In this document: piece by piece, positions 25,609 through 37,805 of the stretch
How the letters are laid out: the number at the start of each line of letters is the position of its first letter
Position numbering within the stretch: position 1 is the stretch's first letter
NCBI GenBank assembly: GCA_963759955.1
Contig: CAVXCA010000099.1
Span: 55,645 to 119,644 of the forward strand
Source: Roseiarcus sp963759955
Lineage (GTDB): Bacteria; Pseudomonadota; Alphaproteobacteria; Rhizobiales; Beijerinckiaceae
Direction: 5' to 3'
Length of the DNA: 64,000 nt
Program-made: the position numbers and the translations under genes
Notes under the pieces: model-generated
What the model saw: the letters and a program-made list of their open reading frames with translations, nothing else
Told to the model about the DNA's origin: nothing
Database searches by the model: none

Positions 25609-28126
25609 TCAGTTCATCGCGCTCTTGACCGTTTCGATCAATTGCTTGAGCGTGAACGGCTTGGGCAGGAAGAGGAATTCCTGCCCCTCCGGCAGGTTCT
25701 TGGAGAACGCGTCGTCGGCGTAGCCGGAGACGAAAATCACCTTGGCGTTGAGTCCGCGCCGGCGCAGCTCGGTGAGCATGGAGGGGCCGTCCATCTCCGG
25801 CATGATGACGTCGGAAACGATCAGGTCGATCTTGCCGCCCGCGGATTCGACGACGCGCAGCGCGTCGGCGCCCGAATTCGGATTCGAGCACGGTGTAGCC
25901 GCGCGAGGCGAGCGCGCGCGAGGCGAAGGCGCGCACCGCCTCTTCGTCCTCGACGAGCAGGATCGCGCCATGTCCGGTGAGGTCGGCGGCGGGCTTGGCG
26001 GCCTCCTTTTTCACCGGCTCGACGACCGCCTCGGGAATGTGGCGCGGCAGCAGAATGCGGAACGTCGTGCCGACGCCCGGCTCGCTTTCGCAGAAGACGT
26101 AGCCGCCGGTTTGCTTGACGATGCCGTAGACCATGGAGAGGCCGAGGCCGGTGCCCTTGCCGACTTCCTTGGTGGTGAAGAAGGGCTCGAAGATCTTGCC
26201 GCGCACTTCCTCGGGAATGCCGTGGCCGTTGTCCTCGACCTCGATCAGGACGTAGTCGGCCGGCGCCAGCGATTTCTCGTGGAACGTCGCGCAATCGGCC
26301 GCGGCGACGTTGCGCGTGCGCAGCGCGATCCGACCGCCCTCGCTCATCGCGTCGCGCGCGTTGACGACGAGATTGACGATGACCTGCTCGAACTGATTGA
26401 GGTCGGCCTTCACCAGCCACAGATCGCGTCCGTGCACGACGTCGAGCTCGATCGTTTCGCCGACCAGCCGGCGCAGCAGCATTTGCAGTTCCGACAGCAC
26501 CTCGCCGAGTTGCAGCGTCTGCGGACGCAAGGTCTGCCGGCGCGAGAACGCGAGCAGCTGGCGCACCAACCCCGCCGCGCGGTTGGCGTTCTGCTTGATC
26601 TGCATGATGTCCTGGAAGGACGGATCGGTCGGCCGATGGTTGGCGAGCAGCAAATCGGAATAGCCGATGATCGCGGTCAGCACGTTGTTGAAATCGTGGG
26701 CGATGCCGCCGGCGAGTTGGCCGATCGCCTGCATCTTCTGGCTCTGCGCGAAGTTCTCTTGCAGCGTGCGTTGCTCGGTGGTGTCGAGCGCGAACACGAT
26801 GGCGCTGGCGCCTTCGTCGCCATGAGGGTCCGCGGCGGAGACGAAGAAGCGCGCCGAGCGGGCGCCTTGGCCCTCCAGCGCGACGTCGACGGGCGCGATG
26901 TCGCCCTTGCCTTCGCCCGCTGCGGCGATCGCCTCACGCAGCGCCGCGCGATCGCGCTCGGCGACGCCGCGATAGATCGAGGGACGGCTTTCGCCGGGGC
27001 TCGCCTTCAGCGCAAGCGGAGCGAGCCGTGCGAAGGCGCCGTTGGCGCGCAAGACGACGCCTTGCAAGTCGACCGAGGCGATCGCCATCGGCGTCGAATT
27101 GAAGAATCGCGCGAAGCGAACTTCGGCGGCGCGCAGATCCTCGCCCTTGTCTTCGCTCGGCGCGCGGTTGAGCACCAGCGTGCGCGAGGCGCCGGGCAGC
27201 CCGGCGCTGGAAAAGGCGACGCGATGCAGCAGACGCACCGGCAGGAACTGGCCTTGCCGGCGCTTGAGATCGACGTCGAAGCGTTCGGTCGTCACTTCTC
27301 CGGGTCGGCCGGAGACGACGCTCAGCAACGCCGCGCCGTCGGCGGCGACGATATCGGAAAGCTTGAGTTGTCCAGCCGCGAACTGCGCGATATCATAATC
27401 GAGCCAATTGGCGAGGGTGGCGTTCATATGCGCGATCGAGCCGTCGGGTTCGGCGGAGAAAAAGCCCGCCGGCGCGTGATCGAGATAGTCGATGGCGTGT
27501 TGCAGATCCTGAAAGAAGCTCTCGTGTCGCTCGCGTTCGCGCGTGATGTCGGCGACCGACCACAGCGTCACCCCCGCCTTGGCGATGCCCTCGAGCGGGC
27601 GCACGCGGATGCGGTACCAGGCCGCCGCGCCGTCGCCGGTCAAGGGCGGGGCCATGCGCAATTCTTCGACCGCCCGATTGCCCGTGTGCGCGGCTTGCGC
27701 GAGCCGGTAGACCGCCTCGGACACCTCCGGCGCGCCGGTGAACAACCGTTCGACAAGCTTGAGGTCCGCCGCGCCCGTGGCGCCCGACAAGATGCGATAG
27801 GCCTCGTTGGCGTAAATGATGCGCGAATCGGCGTCGGTGACGATCAGCCCGTCGTTGTTGGAATCGGCGATGGCCTTGGTCGTGTCGAAACGGCCGGCGC
27901 GGCCCGCGAACTGCAATTGCCCGAACGCGTAGAGCAGGATCGAGAACACGCCGAACATCGCCAAGGCGGCGATGGTCCAGGACACGGATTTGACGCCGAG
28001 CTCTCCGGGCAATAGCAGAAACGCCGCGACGGCGGCGCAGAGGCACACGACCAGCAGCAACAGCAATCCAGGGTTGGCGGCCCGTTCGACTCGGTCGACC
28101 GCGGCCGGCGTCGGCGCTGGATTCAT
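25609..28126 (-). CDS. cckA: Hybrid histidine kinase CckA, with an apparent +1 frameshift in the receiver domain
   Basis: CckA is the cell-cycle hybrid kinase that phosphorylates ChpT and so controls CtrA. From ATG at 28126 there are two membrane segments (about 20-38 and 46-68), PAS domains, a HisKA domain with AGGIAHDFNNVLTAIIGYSDLL, an HATPase with NLVVNARDAM, DNGHGIPEEV and GTGLGLSMVYG, then a receiver. The receiver starts ILLVEDEEAVRAFASRAL and shifts frame after VLES. The other frame continues SGADALRVVES, LIVSDVIMPEMDG (phospho-Asp), VSGYAD and PKPFTLKQLI to the stop at 25609. Removing one of two A at 25875-25876 (plus strand) restores one frame. CckA is essential in most relatives, so a consensus error is more likely than a null allele. 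Confidence 0.9.
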
Positions 28127-28453
28127 CGTGAGCCAATCCTTCCGCTTCGCTCCCAGCCGAGCGCGCTTCGGCCGGCCTTTCCCTCGCGATCGCGCCAATT
28201 TCGGGACGCCGCGAAGACGATTCGCGTTCCCTCGATCAGCGACGACCGGCTGCCCCCCGCGCGCAGTGTTGCCCTAACCGTTCGCATCTTGCGAATATTC
28301 CGTTGTTTTCATGGCGCACGCGATTTGGTACGAACTCCAAGTCCCTACTGAGTCGCACAAAACCGCCCAGTCTGATACTGACCTTTTTCGTCGCCATTGG
28401 CGACAAAGTTCGCAAGCTGGTAGGGCGCGCCGTCGCCGAGGTCTGGATATGGT
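28127..28453. other. Divergent intergenic region between cckA and the FliO-like gene
   Basis: About 330 bp that must hold the promoters of cckA (minus) and the FliO-like gene (plus). I see no gene and no confident -35/-10 pair. The sequence is somewhat AT-richer near 28285-28330 and 28440-28480. Confidence 0.35.
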
Positions 28454-29401
28454 ATGCTAAGCAATTTGCTGTCGCCCGACAATCGAGGTTTGCAGATCGT
28501 CGTGATCGCTGGTCTGGTCGTTGCGATCGCGTTGGTTCTCGTCGTAATTTATCGGGTCGCGTTCGGCCATCGCCTGCGAGTCCCCGGAGGCAGCCGCGCG
28601 CGCCAGCCGCGGCTGGGGCTGGTCGACGCCTTTTCGCTGGACGGACAGCGGCAGCTGGTCCTGGTTCGGCGCGACAACATCGAACATCTCATCATGATCG
28701 GCGGTCCCAACGACATCCTCGTCGAATCGCAGATCATCCGCGCCGCCGCTTCGCCGCTGGCGCGCGAAAGGGACGCCGCCGCGGTCAAGGCGCTGCCGAT
28801 GACGCCGGCCCGCGTGGCCGAGGGCGCGCCGGCGGTGGCGATCGAAACGCCGCCTGCGCCGCCTGAACTCGGGCCACAGCCGCCGCGAATCGCGCCGCGC
28901 ATCGAACCGCCGCCGATCAAGCCTGCGCCCGCGCGCGCGGCGTTCCGGGCTGGCGTCGGCGCGACGCCTGCGATGGCGCCCGCCAAGCCCGCGCCCGTGC
29001 CCGCGCCGCCCGCCACGCCCGAACCGGCCGTGGCCAAACCCGAACCCGTCGCGGCCCGGCACGAACCTGTCGTGGCCAGGCATGAACCCGTCATGCCCAA
29101 GCCCGAAGCCGTTGCGCCCAGGCCGGATGCTGCGCCGCCACCCAAGCCCGCCGCGCCGGTGCGCCCCGCCTACGGAAGGGCGCCGCTGCCGCCGCCGATC
29201 GTCGTCGCTCCGGCGGCCAAGCCGCGCGCGACGCCGGTTGCTCCGCCCCCGGCCGAAATCCCGCCCGCGCAGCCGGACGCCGGCCGCTCGCCGCCGGCGG
29301 AAACGCCGGCCCCGGCGTTCAAGCCGACCGGCGAAGACCCGTTCGCCGATCTCGAATCGTTGGAAGCGGAAATGGCGCGTCTTCTCGGTCGGGACGTCTG
29401 A
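28454..29401 (+). CDS. FliO-like membrane protein with long Pro-rich tail
   Basis: A 315-residue protein with one N-terminal membrane helix (IVVIAGLVVAIALVLVVIYRVAF) and then a short domain resembling FliO (RLGLVDAFSLDGQRQLVLVRR followed by EHLIMIGGPNDILVES). FliO is an accessory membrane protein of the flagellar export gate. The remaining 200 or so residues are a low-complexity Pro/Ala tail with KPEPVAxRHEP-type repeats, ending in an acidic segment (DPFADLESLEAEMARLLG). No other flagellar gene is nearby, so the flagellar role is only inferred from the domain. Confidence 0.75.
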   Translation: MLSNLLSPDNRGLQIVVIAGLVVAIALVLVVIYRVAFGHRLRVPGGSRARQPRLGLVDAFSLDGQRQLVLVRRDNIEHLIMIGGPNDILVESQIIRAAASPLARERDAAAVKALPMTPARVAEGAPAVAIETPPAPPELGPQPPRIAPRIEPPPIKPAPARAAFRAGVGATPAMAPAKPAPVPAPPATPEPAVAKPEPVAARHEPVVARHEPVMPKPEAVAPRPDAAPPPKPAAPVRPAYGRAPLPPPIVVAPAAKPRATPVAPPPAEIPPAQPDAGRSPPAETPAPAFKPTGEDPFADLESLEAEMARLLGRDV

Positions 29402-29451
29402 ACGCGGGCACCCTGCGCTTTTTTTCGCGATTTCGTCTCTGCGCCGCGCCG

Positions 29452-29874
29452 CTATTCGTCGCGATAGATTTTTTCGCGGCGTTCGTGGCGTTCCTGGGCC
29501 TCGACGGACAGCGTCGCGATCGGGCGCGCGTCGAGCCGGCGAAGCGAGATCGGATCGCCCGTTTCAATGCAGAAACCGTAGGTTCCGTCGTCGATTCGCG
29601 CCAGCGCAGCTTCGATCTTTGCGATCAGCTTGCGTTGCCGATCGCGGGCGCGCAGCTCGATCGCGCGATCGGTTTCCGAAGAGGCGCGGTCGGCGATATC
29701 GGGATGGTTCTCGCTTTCGTTCTGCAACGCGGCGAGGGTCTCCTTGCTCTCGGCGAGAATCGATTCACGCCAGCTGATCAGTTTGCGCCGAAAGTACTCC
29801 TTTTGCCGTTCGTTCATGAACGGCTCGTTTTCAGAAGGTTTGTAGCCGTCCTCGATAACGCCCACTATGCCCAT
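29452..29874 (-). CDS. dksA: RNA polymerase-binding transcription factor DksA
   Basis: DksA binds the secondary channel of RNA polymerase and acts with ppGpp. From ATG at 29874 the protein has 140 residues, with the N-terminal NERQKEYFRRKLISWRESIL helix, the coiled-coil tip region around DIADRASSETDRAIELR, and the globular YGFCIETGDPISLRRLDARPIATL segment. Only one of the four zinc-finger cysteines is present, a known alphaproteobacterial variant. The frame is open 20 codons further upstream (to 29934), and the shorter start fits the family better. Confidence 0.92.
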   Translation of the reverse strand: MGIVGVIEDGYKPSENEPFMNERQKEYFRRKLISWRESILAESKETLAALQNESENHPDIADRASSETDRAIELRARDRQRKLIAKIEAALARIDDGTYGFCIETGDPISLRRLDARPIATLSVEAQERHERREKIYRDE

Positions 29875-30062
29875 GATTTTCGGTTCCCGTACCAAACTTC
29901 GCGCCCTTATAGCGATCTCGATGTCACGGAACAATGACTACTCGCAGGGGTCGTCCGGCGGCGCGGAATTTGACGCGCCGCATTGCCGACTCGCGCCGCT
30001 CCGGCTTACTTTGCCGGCGCGCGCCGCCGGGTCGCCGCCGGCCTGAGCTTGAGGAGGAAATA

Positions 30063-30488
30063 ATGTTCCATCGGATTGTCCTCGCCGTCGATCTGGCCGA
30101 TCCCGCCGCGACCCCGAAAGGGCTCGATCAGGCGTTGGAGCTGGCGACCCAGAGCGGCGGGGAGTTGCGGCTGGTCAACGTGCAGCCGCTTCTGCCGGCG
30201 ACTTTCATGGAATACGTGCCGGCCGATTTCGACGAGGAACAGGAAAAGCGCGCGCAGACTGCGCTCGCCGACATCGCCGCGAAAATCCCGATGCCCAAGG
30301 AGCGCGTCTCCACCGTCGTGCTCAGCGGCGGCATCTATCACGAGCTGCTCAGGGACGCCGCCGAATGGCGCGCCGACCTCATCGTCGTCGGGTCGCACCG
30401 GCCGGTGGTGTCCGATTATCTCCTCGGCTCGAACGCCAAGACCATCGTGCGCCACGCGCAGTGCTCGGTGCTGGTGGTGCGCGTGTGA
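30063..30488 (+). CDS. Universal stress protein (UspA family)
   Basis: A 141-residue single-domain UspA protein. The N-terminal strand MFHRIVLAVDLADP and the C-terminal nucleotide-binding loop GSHRPVVSDYLLGSNAKTIVRHAQCSVLVVRV (G-2x-G-9x-G(S/T)-type) are visible, indicating the ATP-binding class. ATG at 30063 is preceded by GAGGAGGAAATA, a strong RBS. It is divergent from dksA. Its stop codon directly abuts the end of the convergent VWA gene. Confidence 0.92.
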   Translation: MFHRIVLAVDLADPAATPKGLDQALELATQSGGELRLVNVQPLLPATFMEYVPADFDEEQEKRAQTALADIAAKIPMPKERVSTVVLSGGIYHELLRDAAEWRADLIVVGSHRPVVSDYLLGSNAKTIVRHAQCSVLVVRV

Positions 30489-31664
30489 TCAATGGCTCAA
30501 AGCGCGCATCGCCGCTTCGATGCCGTCGGGCGTCAGCGCGAACATGCGCTGCTCGAACAGGGCGGAAATGATCTGCGCCGATTGCGAATAGGCCCATTGC
30601 TCCGGCGGGGTCGGATTGATCCAGACGCTGCGCGGCCAAGCCGCCGTGACGCGCCTCAGCCAGACCTCTCCCGGCTCGGGATTGAGATGCTCGACCGAAC
30701 CGCCGGGGACGAGGATTTCGTGCGGGCTCATCGCGGCGTCGCCGACGAAGATGACGCGATGGTCGCGCCCGTAGGCGTTAAGAATGTTTTGCGTCGGCGT
30801 GCGTTCCTCGAAGCGCCGGCGGTTGTTCCGCCACACGCTCTCGTAGAGGCAATTGTGGAAATAGAAATGTTCGAGCCGCTTGAATTGCAGGCGCGCCGCC
30901 GCGAAAAGGTTTTCCGCCGCTTCGACGTGCCAGTCCATCGATCCGCCGACATCGAGGAACAACAGCACTTTGACCGCGTTGCGCCGCTCGGGCCTGAGGC
31001 GCACGTCGATGAAGCCCTTGTCGGCGGTCGAGCGGATCGTGCCGTCGAGGTCGAGTTCCTCGGCCGCGCCCTCGCGCGCGAATCGGCGCAGCCGGCGCAG
31101 GGCGATGCGGATGTTGCGCGGCCCCAGTTCTTCGTCGCCGGAAAAATCCTTGAATTCGCGGCGGTCCCAGACTTTGACGGCGCTGTTTCGCCGGCCGCGG
31201 TCCTGGCCGATGCGCACGCCCTCGGGATGGTCGCCGTAGGCGCCGAACGGCGAGGTTCCCGCCGTGCCGATCCATTTCGAGCCGCCCTGATGGCGGCCCT
31301 TCTGTTCGGCGAGGCGCCGGCGTAGCGTCTCCATCAATTTGTCGAAACCGAGCTTGGCGATCTCGTCGCGCTCCTCAGCGCTGAGATAGCGCTCGGCGAG
31401 CCTGTGCAGCCATTCCTCAGGGATTTCCTCTTTTCCCACCGCCTGCGAGAGCGACAGCGCGCCCTTGAAGGTCGCGGCGAAGACGACGTCGAACTTGTCG
31501 AGATGGCGCTCGTCCTTGACCAGCAGCGCACGCGACAGGCGGTAGAAGTCGTCGACCGACTTGTCCGCGAGATCGGCTTCGAGCGCGCGCATCAGATCGA
31601 GATATTCGCGTGGCGTCACCGGCACATGGGCCTGCCGCAACGCGGCGAAGAAGGAGAGGAACAT
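30489..31664 (-). CDS. VWA domain-containing protein (CoxE/YeaD-like)
   Basis: A 391-residue soluble protein. The N-terminal part (FLSFFAALRQAHVPVTPREYLDLM) and the middle GTAGTSPFGAYGDHPEGVRI block are typical of the CoxE-like proteins that pair with MoxR ATPases. The C-terminal VWA domain (about 225-390) has LLFLDVGGSMDWHV, where the MIDAS motif reads DxGGS, a common variant. The likely partner MoxR is encoded at 24694-25542. The pair is thought to act in metal insertion or protein maturation in other systems. The target here is unknown. Confidence 0.88.
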   Translation of the reverse strand: MFLSFFAALRQAHVPVTPREYLDLMRALEADLADKSVDDFYRLSRALLVKDERHLDKFDVVFAATFKGALSLSQAVGKEEIPEEWLHRLAERYLSAEERDEIAKLGFDKLMETLRRRLAEQKGRHQGGSKWIGTAGTSPFGAYGDHPEGVRIGQDRGRRNSAVKVWDRREFKDFSGDEELGPRNIRIALRRLRRFAREGAAEELDLDGTIRSTADKGFIDVRLRPERRNAVKVLLFLDVGGSMDWHVEAAENLFAAARLQFKRLEHFYFHNCLYESVWRNNRRRFEERTPTQNILNAYGRDHRVIFVGDAAMSPHEILVPGGSVEHLNPEPGEVWLRRVTAAWPRSVWINPTPPEQWAYSQSAQIISALFEQRMFALTPDGIEAAMRALSH

Positions 31665-32043
31665 GGCGCGAGGCTAGCGCGCGCCGGCGTCGCTTAGCAA
31701 TCGGCTTGGCGGGATTCCAGTTCGGCGAAGCCTGCGGCTAACCTCCAAGCCCCTGCCTCTCCCCGCAAGCGGCACGGCTGTCCGGGGAAACGAAAACATG
31801 CAAGGGTCGCGAGGAGATCTTACATCCGCACAACCTCCGTGCGTCATGCCCGGCCTTGCGCCGGGCGCGCACGCCGAGCCGACGACGCCAATCTCGAAGG
31901 TCGCTTGCAGCGGCGCCGCATGGATGGCTGGGACGAGCCAGGGCATGACGCGCATGGGCTGCAAGCGCTTCCTACGCCACAACCGCTTTCGTTTCCCCGA
32001 ACAGCCGTGCCGCGCGCGGGGAGAGGACAAGAAGCCTCGCCCC
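31665..32043. repeat. Dispersed intergenic repeat region between the VWA gene and alaS
   Basis: No gene is seen here. The segment contains pieces that recur elsewhere in the window: CGGCACGGCTGTCCGG near 31770, the CGTCATGCCCGGCC palindrome near 31844, and GCCGAGCCGACGACGCCAAT (31873-31892, continuing to 31900). The 31873-31900 stretch occurs as an exact inverted copy at 62719-62746. The style matches the mosaic intergenic repeats of Rhizobiales genomes. Confidence 0.6.
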
Positions 32044-34702
<2,659 letters not shown>

Positions 34703-35353
34703 GAACGCTGGGCCTCGGGGCTGGACTGGACTGTGTTTCAAGCGTTCTAGAGCATGGCGGGGGAAAGGCAAACCCGGGGGAAGGCGGCGTTCCGAGGCGG
34801 GCCGGCCAGCGGCGCGGCGGCGGAGCGCGCGTCCCCTCCCCCTTTGCCCAGCAATCGCATTCTAATGCTTCGCCGGCCGGCGGCCACATCCGCCCGTCGC
34901 CGTCGAGCCGCCGCGCGGCTGCTCCGCTCCGCTTCGCCCGCTTCACGGTGACCGCGCCGCGCCGACGCGGCGTTTTCGCTTCCATGATCGTTGCTGCGCG
35001 AAGCCGGCCGCAAGGCCCGTCCGCGCGGCAACGATCATCGAAGCCAACAGCTTGAGCCGCACGCAGGCGTCAATGTTTGCGAGCGTAGCGGGCGCGATAT
35101 CAACTCCGAGCACGGATCAGGCAGCTCGAACCAGCCAGATTTCGCTTTCGAAGGGGCGACCCGATAACCTTGCCGGCAAGCGGCGGCGGCGACCCGTATT
35201 CACGCCTCGCGCCGCACGGACAATCCCATGCGACGCGGCCGCGCCCGCCTAGGCTGGCGCGGCCGCGCGCTCGATCGCACGACGGCTTGTCCCTGTCCTT
35301 GGCGGTTGGGCGCGCGTTTCAAGGGGGACGCACGCGCGCCCAATGGAGAGGGG
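34703..35353. other. Gene-free region between alaS and recA with a long hairpin and a dispersed repeat copy
   Basis: About 650 bp without a supportable gene. It contains a 17-nt stem with one mismatch (ATGATCGTTGC-T-GCGCG, 34984-35000; 35022-35038) around a 21-base loop. Next to it are the flank sequences shared with the element at 23874-24044: AAGCCAACAGCTTGAGCCG (35041-35059) and CCGAGCACGGATCAGGC (35106-35122). Confidence 0.5.
35306..35343 (-). terminator. Hairpin downstream of recA
   Basis: A perfect 12-bp stem (TTGGGCGCGCGT, 35306-35317; ACGCGCGCCCAA, 35332-35343) begins 10 bp after the recA stop codon. There is no T-run after it on the minus strand, so it may end or protect the recA mRNA rather than act as a classical terminator. 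Confidence 0.45.
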
Positions 35354-36433
35354 TCAGGCGTCGGCGTCGTTGGCGTCGGCGGGATCGACGTTGTCGAGGA
35401 TGCGCTCGGCGATCAGGCCGGAATTCTCGCGGATCGCCTTTTCGATGCGGCCGGCGACTTCCGGATTGGCCTTCAAATAGGCCTTGGCGTTCTCGCGGCC
35501 CTGGCCGAGGCGCGCGCTGTCGAAGGAGAACCACGCGCCCGACTTCTCGACGACGCCGGCTTTGACGCCGAGGTCGATCAATTCGCCGTTCTTGGAAATG
35601 CCCTCGCCATAGGTGATGTCGAATTCGACCTGCTTGAACGGCGGCGCGACCTTGTTCTTGACCACCTTGACGCGCGTCTGGTTGCCCACCACCTCCTCGC
35701 GGTCCTTGATCGCGCCGATACGGCGGATGTCGAGGCGCACGGAGGCGTAGAACTTCAGCGCATTGCCGCCGGTGGTGGTTTCGGGCGAGCCGTACATGAC
35801 GCCGATCTTCATGCGGATCTGATTGATGAAGATGACCATGGTGTTGGAGCGCGAAATCGACGCGGTGAGCTTGCGCAGCGCCTGACTCATCAAGCGCGCC
35901 TGCAGCCCGGGCTGCGAATCGCCCATCTCGCCCTCGATTTCCGCGCGTGGGGTGAGGGCCGCGACCGAGTCGATCACCAGCACGTCGATCGCGCCCGAGC
36001 GCACCAGCGTGTCGGTGATTTCGAGCGCCTGCTCGCCGGTGTCGGGCTGGGAAATCAACAGGTCTTCGAGATTGACGCCGAGTTTGCGCGCGTAGACCGG
36101 ATCGAGCGCGTGCTCGGCGTCGACGAACGCGCAGACGCCGCCCCTCTTCTGCGCCTCGGCGATGACGTGCAGCGTCAGCGTGGTCTTGCCCGAGGATTCC
36201 GGCCCGTAGATCTCGATCACCCGGCCGCGCGGCAGGCCGCCGACCCCCAGCGCGATGTCGAGGCCGAGCGAGCCGGTCGGGATGGTCTCGATCTCCACCG
36301 CCTTCTGGTTCTTGCCCAGGCGCATGATCGAGCCCTTGCCGAACGCGCGTTCGATCTGCGACAGCGCGGCGTCGAGCGCCTTGGTCTTGTCCACGAAAGT
36401 TCCTTCCACGACGCGAAGATTGGGTTGGCCCAT
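35354..36433 (-). CDS. recA: Recombinase RecA
   Basis: RecA forms filaments on single-stranded DNA, drives strand exchange and triggers LexA self-cleavage. The 359-residue product has Walker A GPESSGKT, the VDAEHALDPVYARKLGV block, Walker B LVIDSVAAL, the L1/L2 DNA-binding loops (GDSQPGLQARLMSQALRKL; NQIRMKIGVMYGSPETTTGG), and an acidic C-terminal tail (DPADANDADA). ATG at 36433 (MGQPNLRV) is chosen because GAGAAGGA lies about 8 bp before it; ATG at 36442 is an alternative. A GTTC-N7-GTTC SOS box lies about 100 bp upstream. Confidence 0.98.
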   Translation of the reverse strand: MGQPNLRVVEGTFVDKTKALDAALSQIERAFGKGSIMRLGKNQKAVEIETIPTGSLGLDIALGVGGLPRGRVIEIYGPESSGKTTLTLHVIAEAQKRGGVCAFVDAEHALDPVYARKLGVNLEDLLISQPDTGEQALEITDTLVRSGAIDVLVIDSVAALTPRAEIEGEMGDSQPGLQARLMSQALRKLTASISRSNTMVIFINQIRMKIGVMYGSPETTTGGNALKFYASVRLDIRRIGAIKDREEVVGNQTRVKVVKNKVAPPFKQVEFDITYGEGISKNGELIDLGVKAGVVEKSGAWFSFDSARLGQGRENAKAYLKANPEVAGRIEKAIRENSGLIAERILDNVDPADANDADA

Positions 36434-36532
36434 GGCTGTCATCCTTCTCTCACGGTCGGCGCTCACGAAGCAACTGCGGCCTCGGCGACCCCCCTAAAAA
36501 TGACTATGTGCATGGTTTGTTCTCGTGCGCAA

Positions 36533-36547
36533 GTTCTTTTTTTGTTC
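36533..36547 (-). promoter_or_regulatory. SOS (LexA) box upstream of recA
   Basis: The plus strand reads GTTC-TTTTTTT-GTTC, which is GAAC-N7-GAAC in the recA direction. This is the established LexA operator of Alphaproteobacteria. A third GAAC is 10 bp further toward recA. A plausible recA promoter (TTGCGC then CATAGT, 18-bp spacer) begins just downstream of the box. Confidence 0.8.
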
Positions 36548-36654
36548 TCGCAGCTCCCTTGTCGGACTCGCGGCGGCCGCCCGGCAAATCCGCTCGCGCG
36601 GGGCTTTTTCGCCAGAGAACGGGACGAGGCGCGCAACGGCTATCGCGTTCGCCT

Positions 36655-37692
36655 TTACGCGCGCGCCGCGGCGGGCGCGGGCGCCGGCGCGGCCTCTTCG
36701 AGCTTGCCGACGAAGGCGCGGTTCCGACCGGCGCGCTTGGCGCGATAGAGGGCGGCGTCGGCCGCCGCGATCAGGCGCTCGGAAGTGATTTCCCCTCTGA
36801 GGCCGACGACGCCGCCGATGCTCAGGGTGACGTGATCCGCGATGGAGGAGGCGCCATGGGCGAGACGAAGATCCTCGATCGCCGCGCGCAGCCGCTCGGC
36901 GATCAACATCGCGCCCGAGAGCGGCGTGTTGGGCATGATGACCGTGAATTCCTCGCCGCCGTAGCGCGCCGAAAAATCGGTCCCGCGCCATAATGTCGCA
37001 GCAATCCCCTGGGCAATCGCCCTCAAGCATTCGTCGCCCTTTTGGTGCCCATAGGTGTCGTTGTAATGCTTAAAAAAATCGACGTCGATCATCAGCAGCG
37101 ACAGCGGCAACCGGTCGCGCATCGCTCTTTTGGCTTCTTCGGCGAGCTTGACGTCGAAACTGCGCCGATTCGCCAGCCCGGTGAGGCCGTCGCGGGTGGC
37201 CAGGGCTTCCAGATCGATTTGCGCCTGCTTCTGCGCGGTGATGTCGCGAAGCGTCTCCACCACTGCGATCAGCTCGCCCGAATCGTCGTAGATCGGGCCG
37301 GCGTCGATCGCCAGATACAGCCGGTGGCCGACCTTGGGCATCGTGCACCAGTTCTCGGCGGAGACGCCGAAATCGCTCAAGCCGTAGCTGCCGCCGGTCG
37401 CGTATAACGCGCTGATATCGTTGAAACGCCGTGCGAGCAGCAGATCGGACAGGCACGGCCGACGTTCCGAGTAGAAGGCGCGCCAGTGATCCGACGTGCC
37501 GATGACTTCTTCCGCTTGCATCCCGGTCAGCCGCTCGCAAGCTTTGTTCCAAATCAAGACGCAAGAATCGGCGCCGAGCACAAACGTCGGAACGATAAGA
37601 TGCTCCATCAGGCTCACGGCAAAGCCGTGATCCCTCTCCGGCAACGTTCGCCGGATTATTTGTTTCTTTTGCAGCGCCTGCATGGAAATCAT
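36655..37692 (-). CDS. PAS-GGDEF diguanylate cyclase
   Basis: A 345-residue soluble signalling enzyme. The N-terminal half holds a PAS domain (HLIVPTFVLGADSCVLIWNKA; DITAQKQAQ linker). The C-terminal half (about 170-330) is a GGDEF domain: DGLTGLANRRSFD, MIDVDFFKHYNDTYGH, the active-site motif YGGEEF, and ALYRAKRAGRNR. The sequence RGTDFSARYGGEEF places an RxxD inhibitory site five residues before the active loop, so product feedback is expected. It should make c-di-GMP, which the tandem PilZ protein elsewhere in the window could bind. The sensed signal is unknown. Confidence 0.92.
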   Translation of the reverse strand: MISMQALQKKQIIRRTLPERDHGFAVSLMEHLIVPTFVLGADSCVLIWNKACERLTGMQAEEVIGTSDHWRAFYSERRPCLSDLLLARRFNDISALYATGGSYGLSDFGVSAENWCTMPKVGHRLYLAIDAGPIYDDSGELIAVVETLRDITAQKQAQIDLEALATRDGLTGLANRRSFDVKLAEEAKRAMRDRLPLSLLMIDVDFFKHYNDTYGHQKGDECLRAIAQGIAATLWRGTDFSARYGGEEFTVIMPNTPLSGAMLIAERLRAAIEDLRLAHGASSIADHVTLSIGGVVGLRGEITSERLIAAADAALYRAKRAGRNRAFVGKLEEAAPAPAPAAARA

Positions 37693-37805
37693 GATTGCGC
37701 AAAAACAAGTTAAGGATTGCTCAAAAGCGCAGCAGCGTTAACCATTGCGGCGCCAGGCGGTCTCTAGGGCAGACTGCCAGCTCGGAGCGGCCGCACGGAA
37801 CCCGC

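Noticed and set aside
30489..30639. Short frames at the uspA/VWA junction on both strands
   Set aside because: They are antisense shadows of the VWA gene, which has clear motifs.
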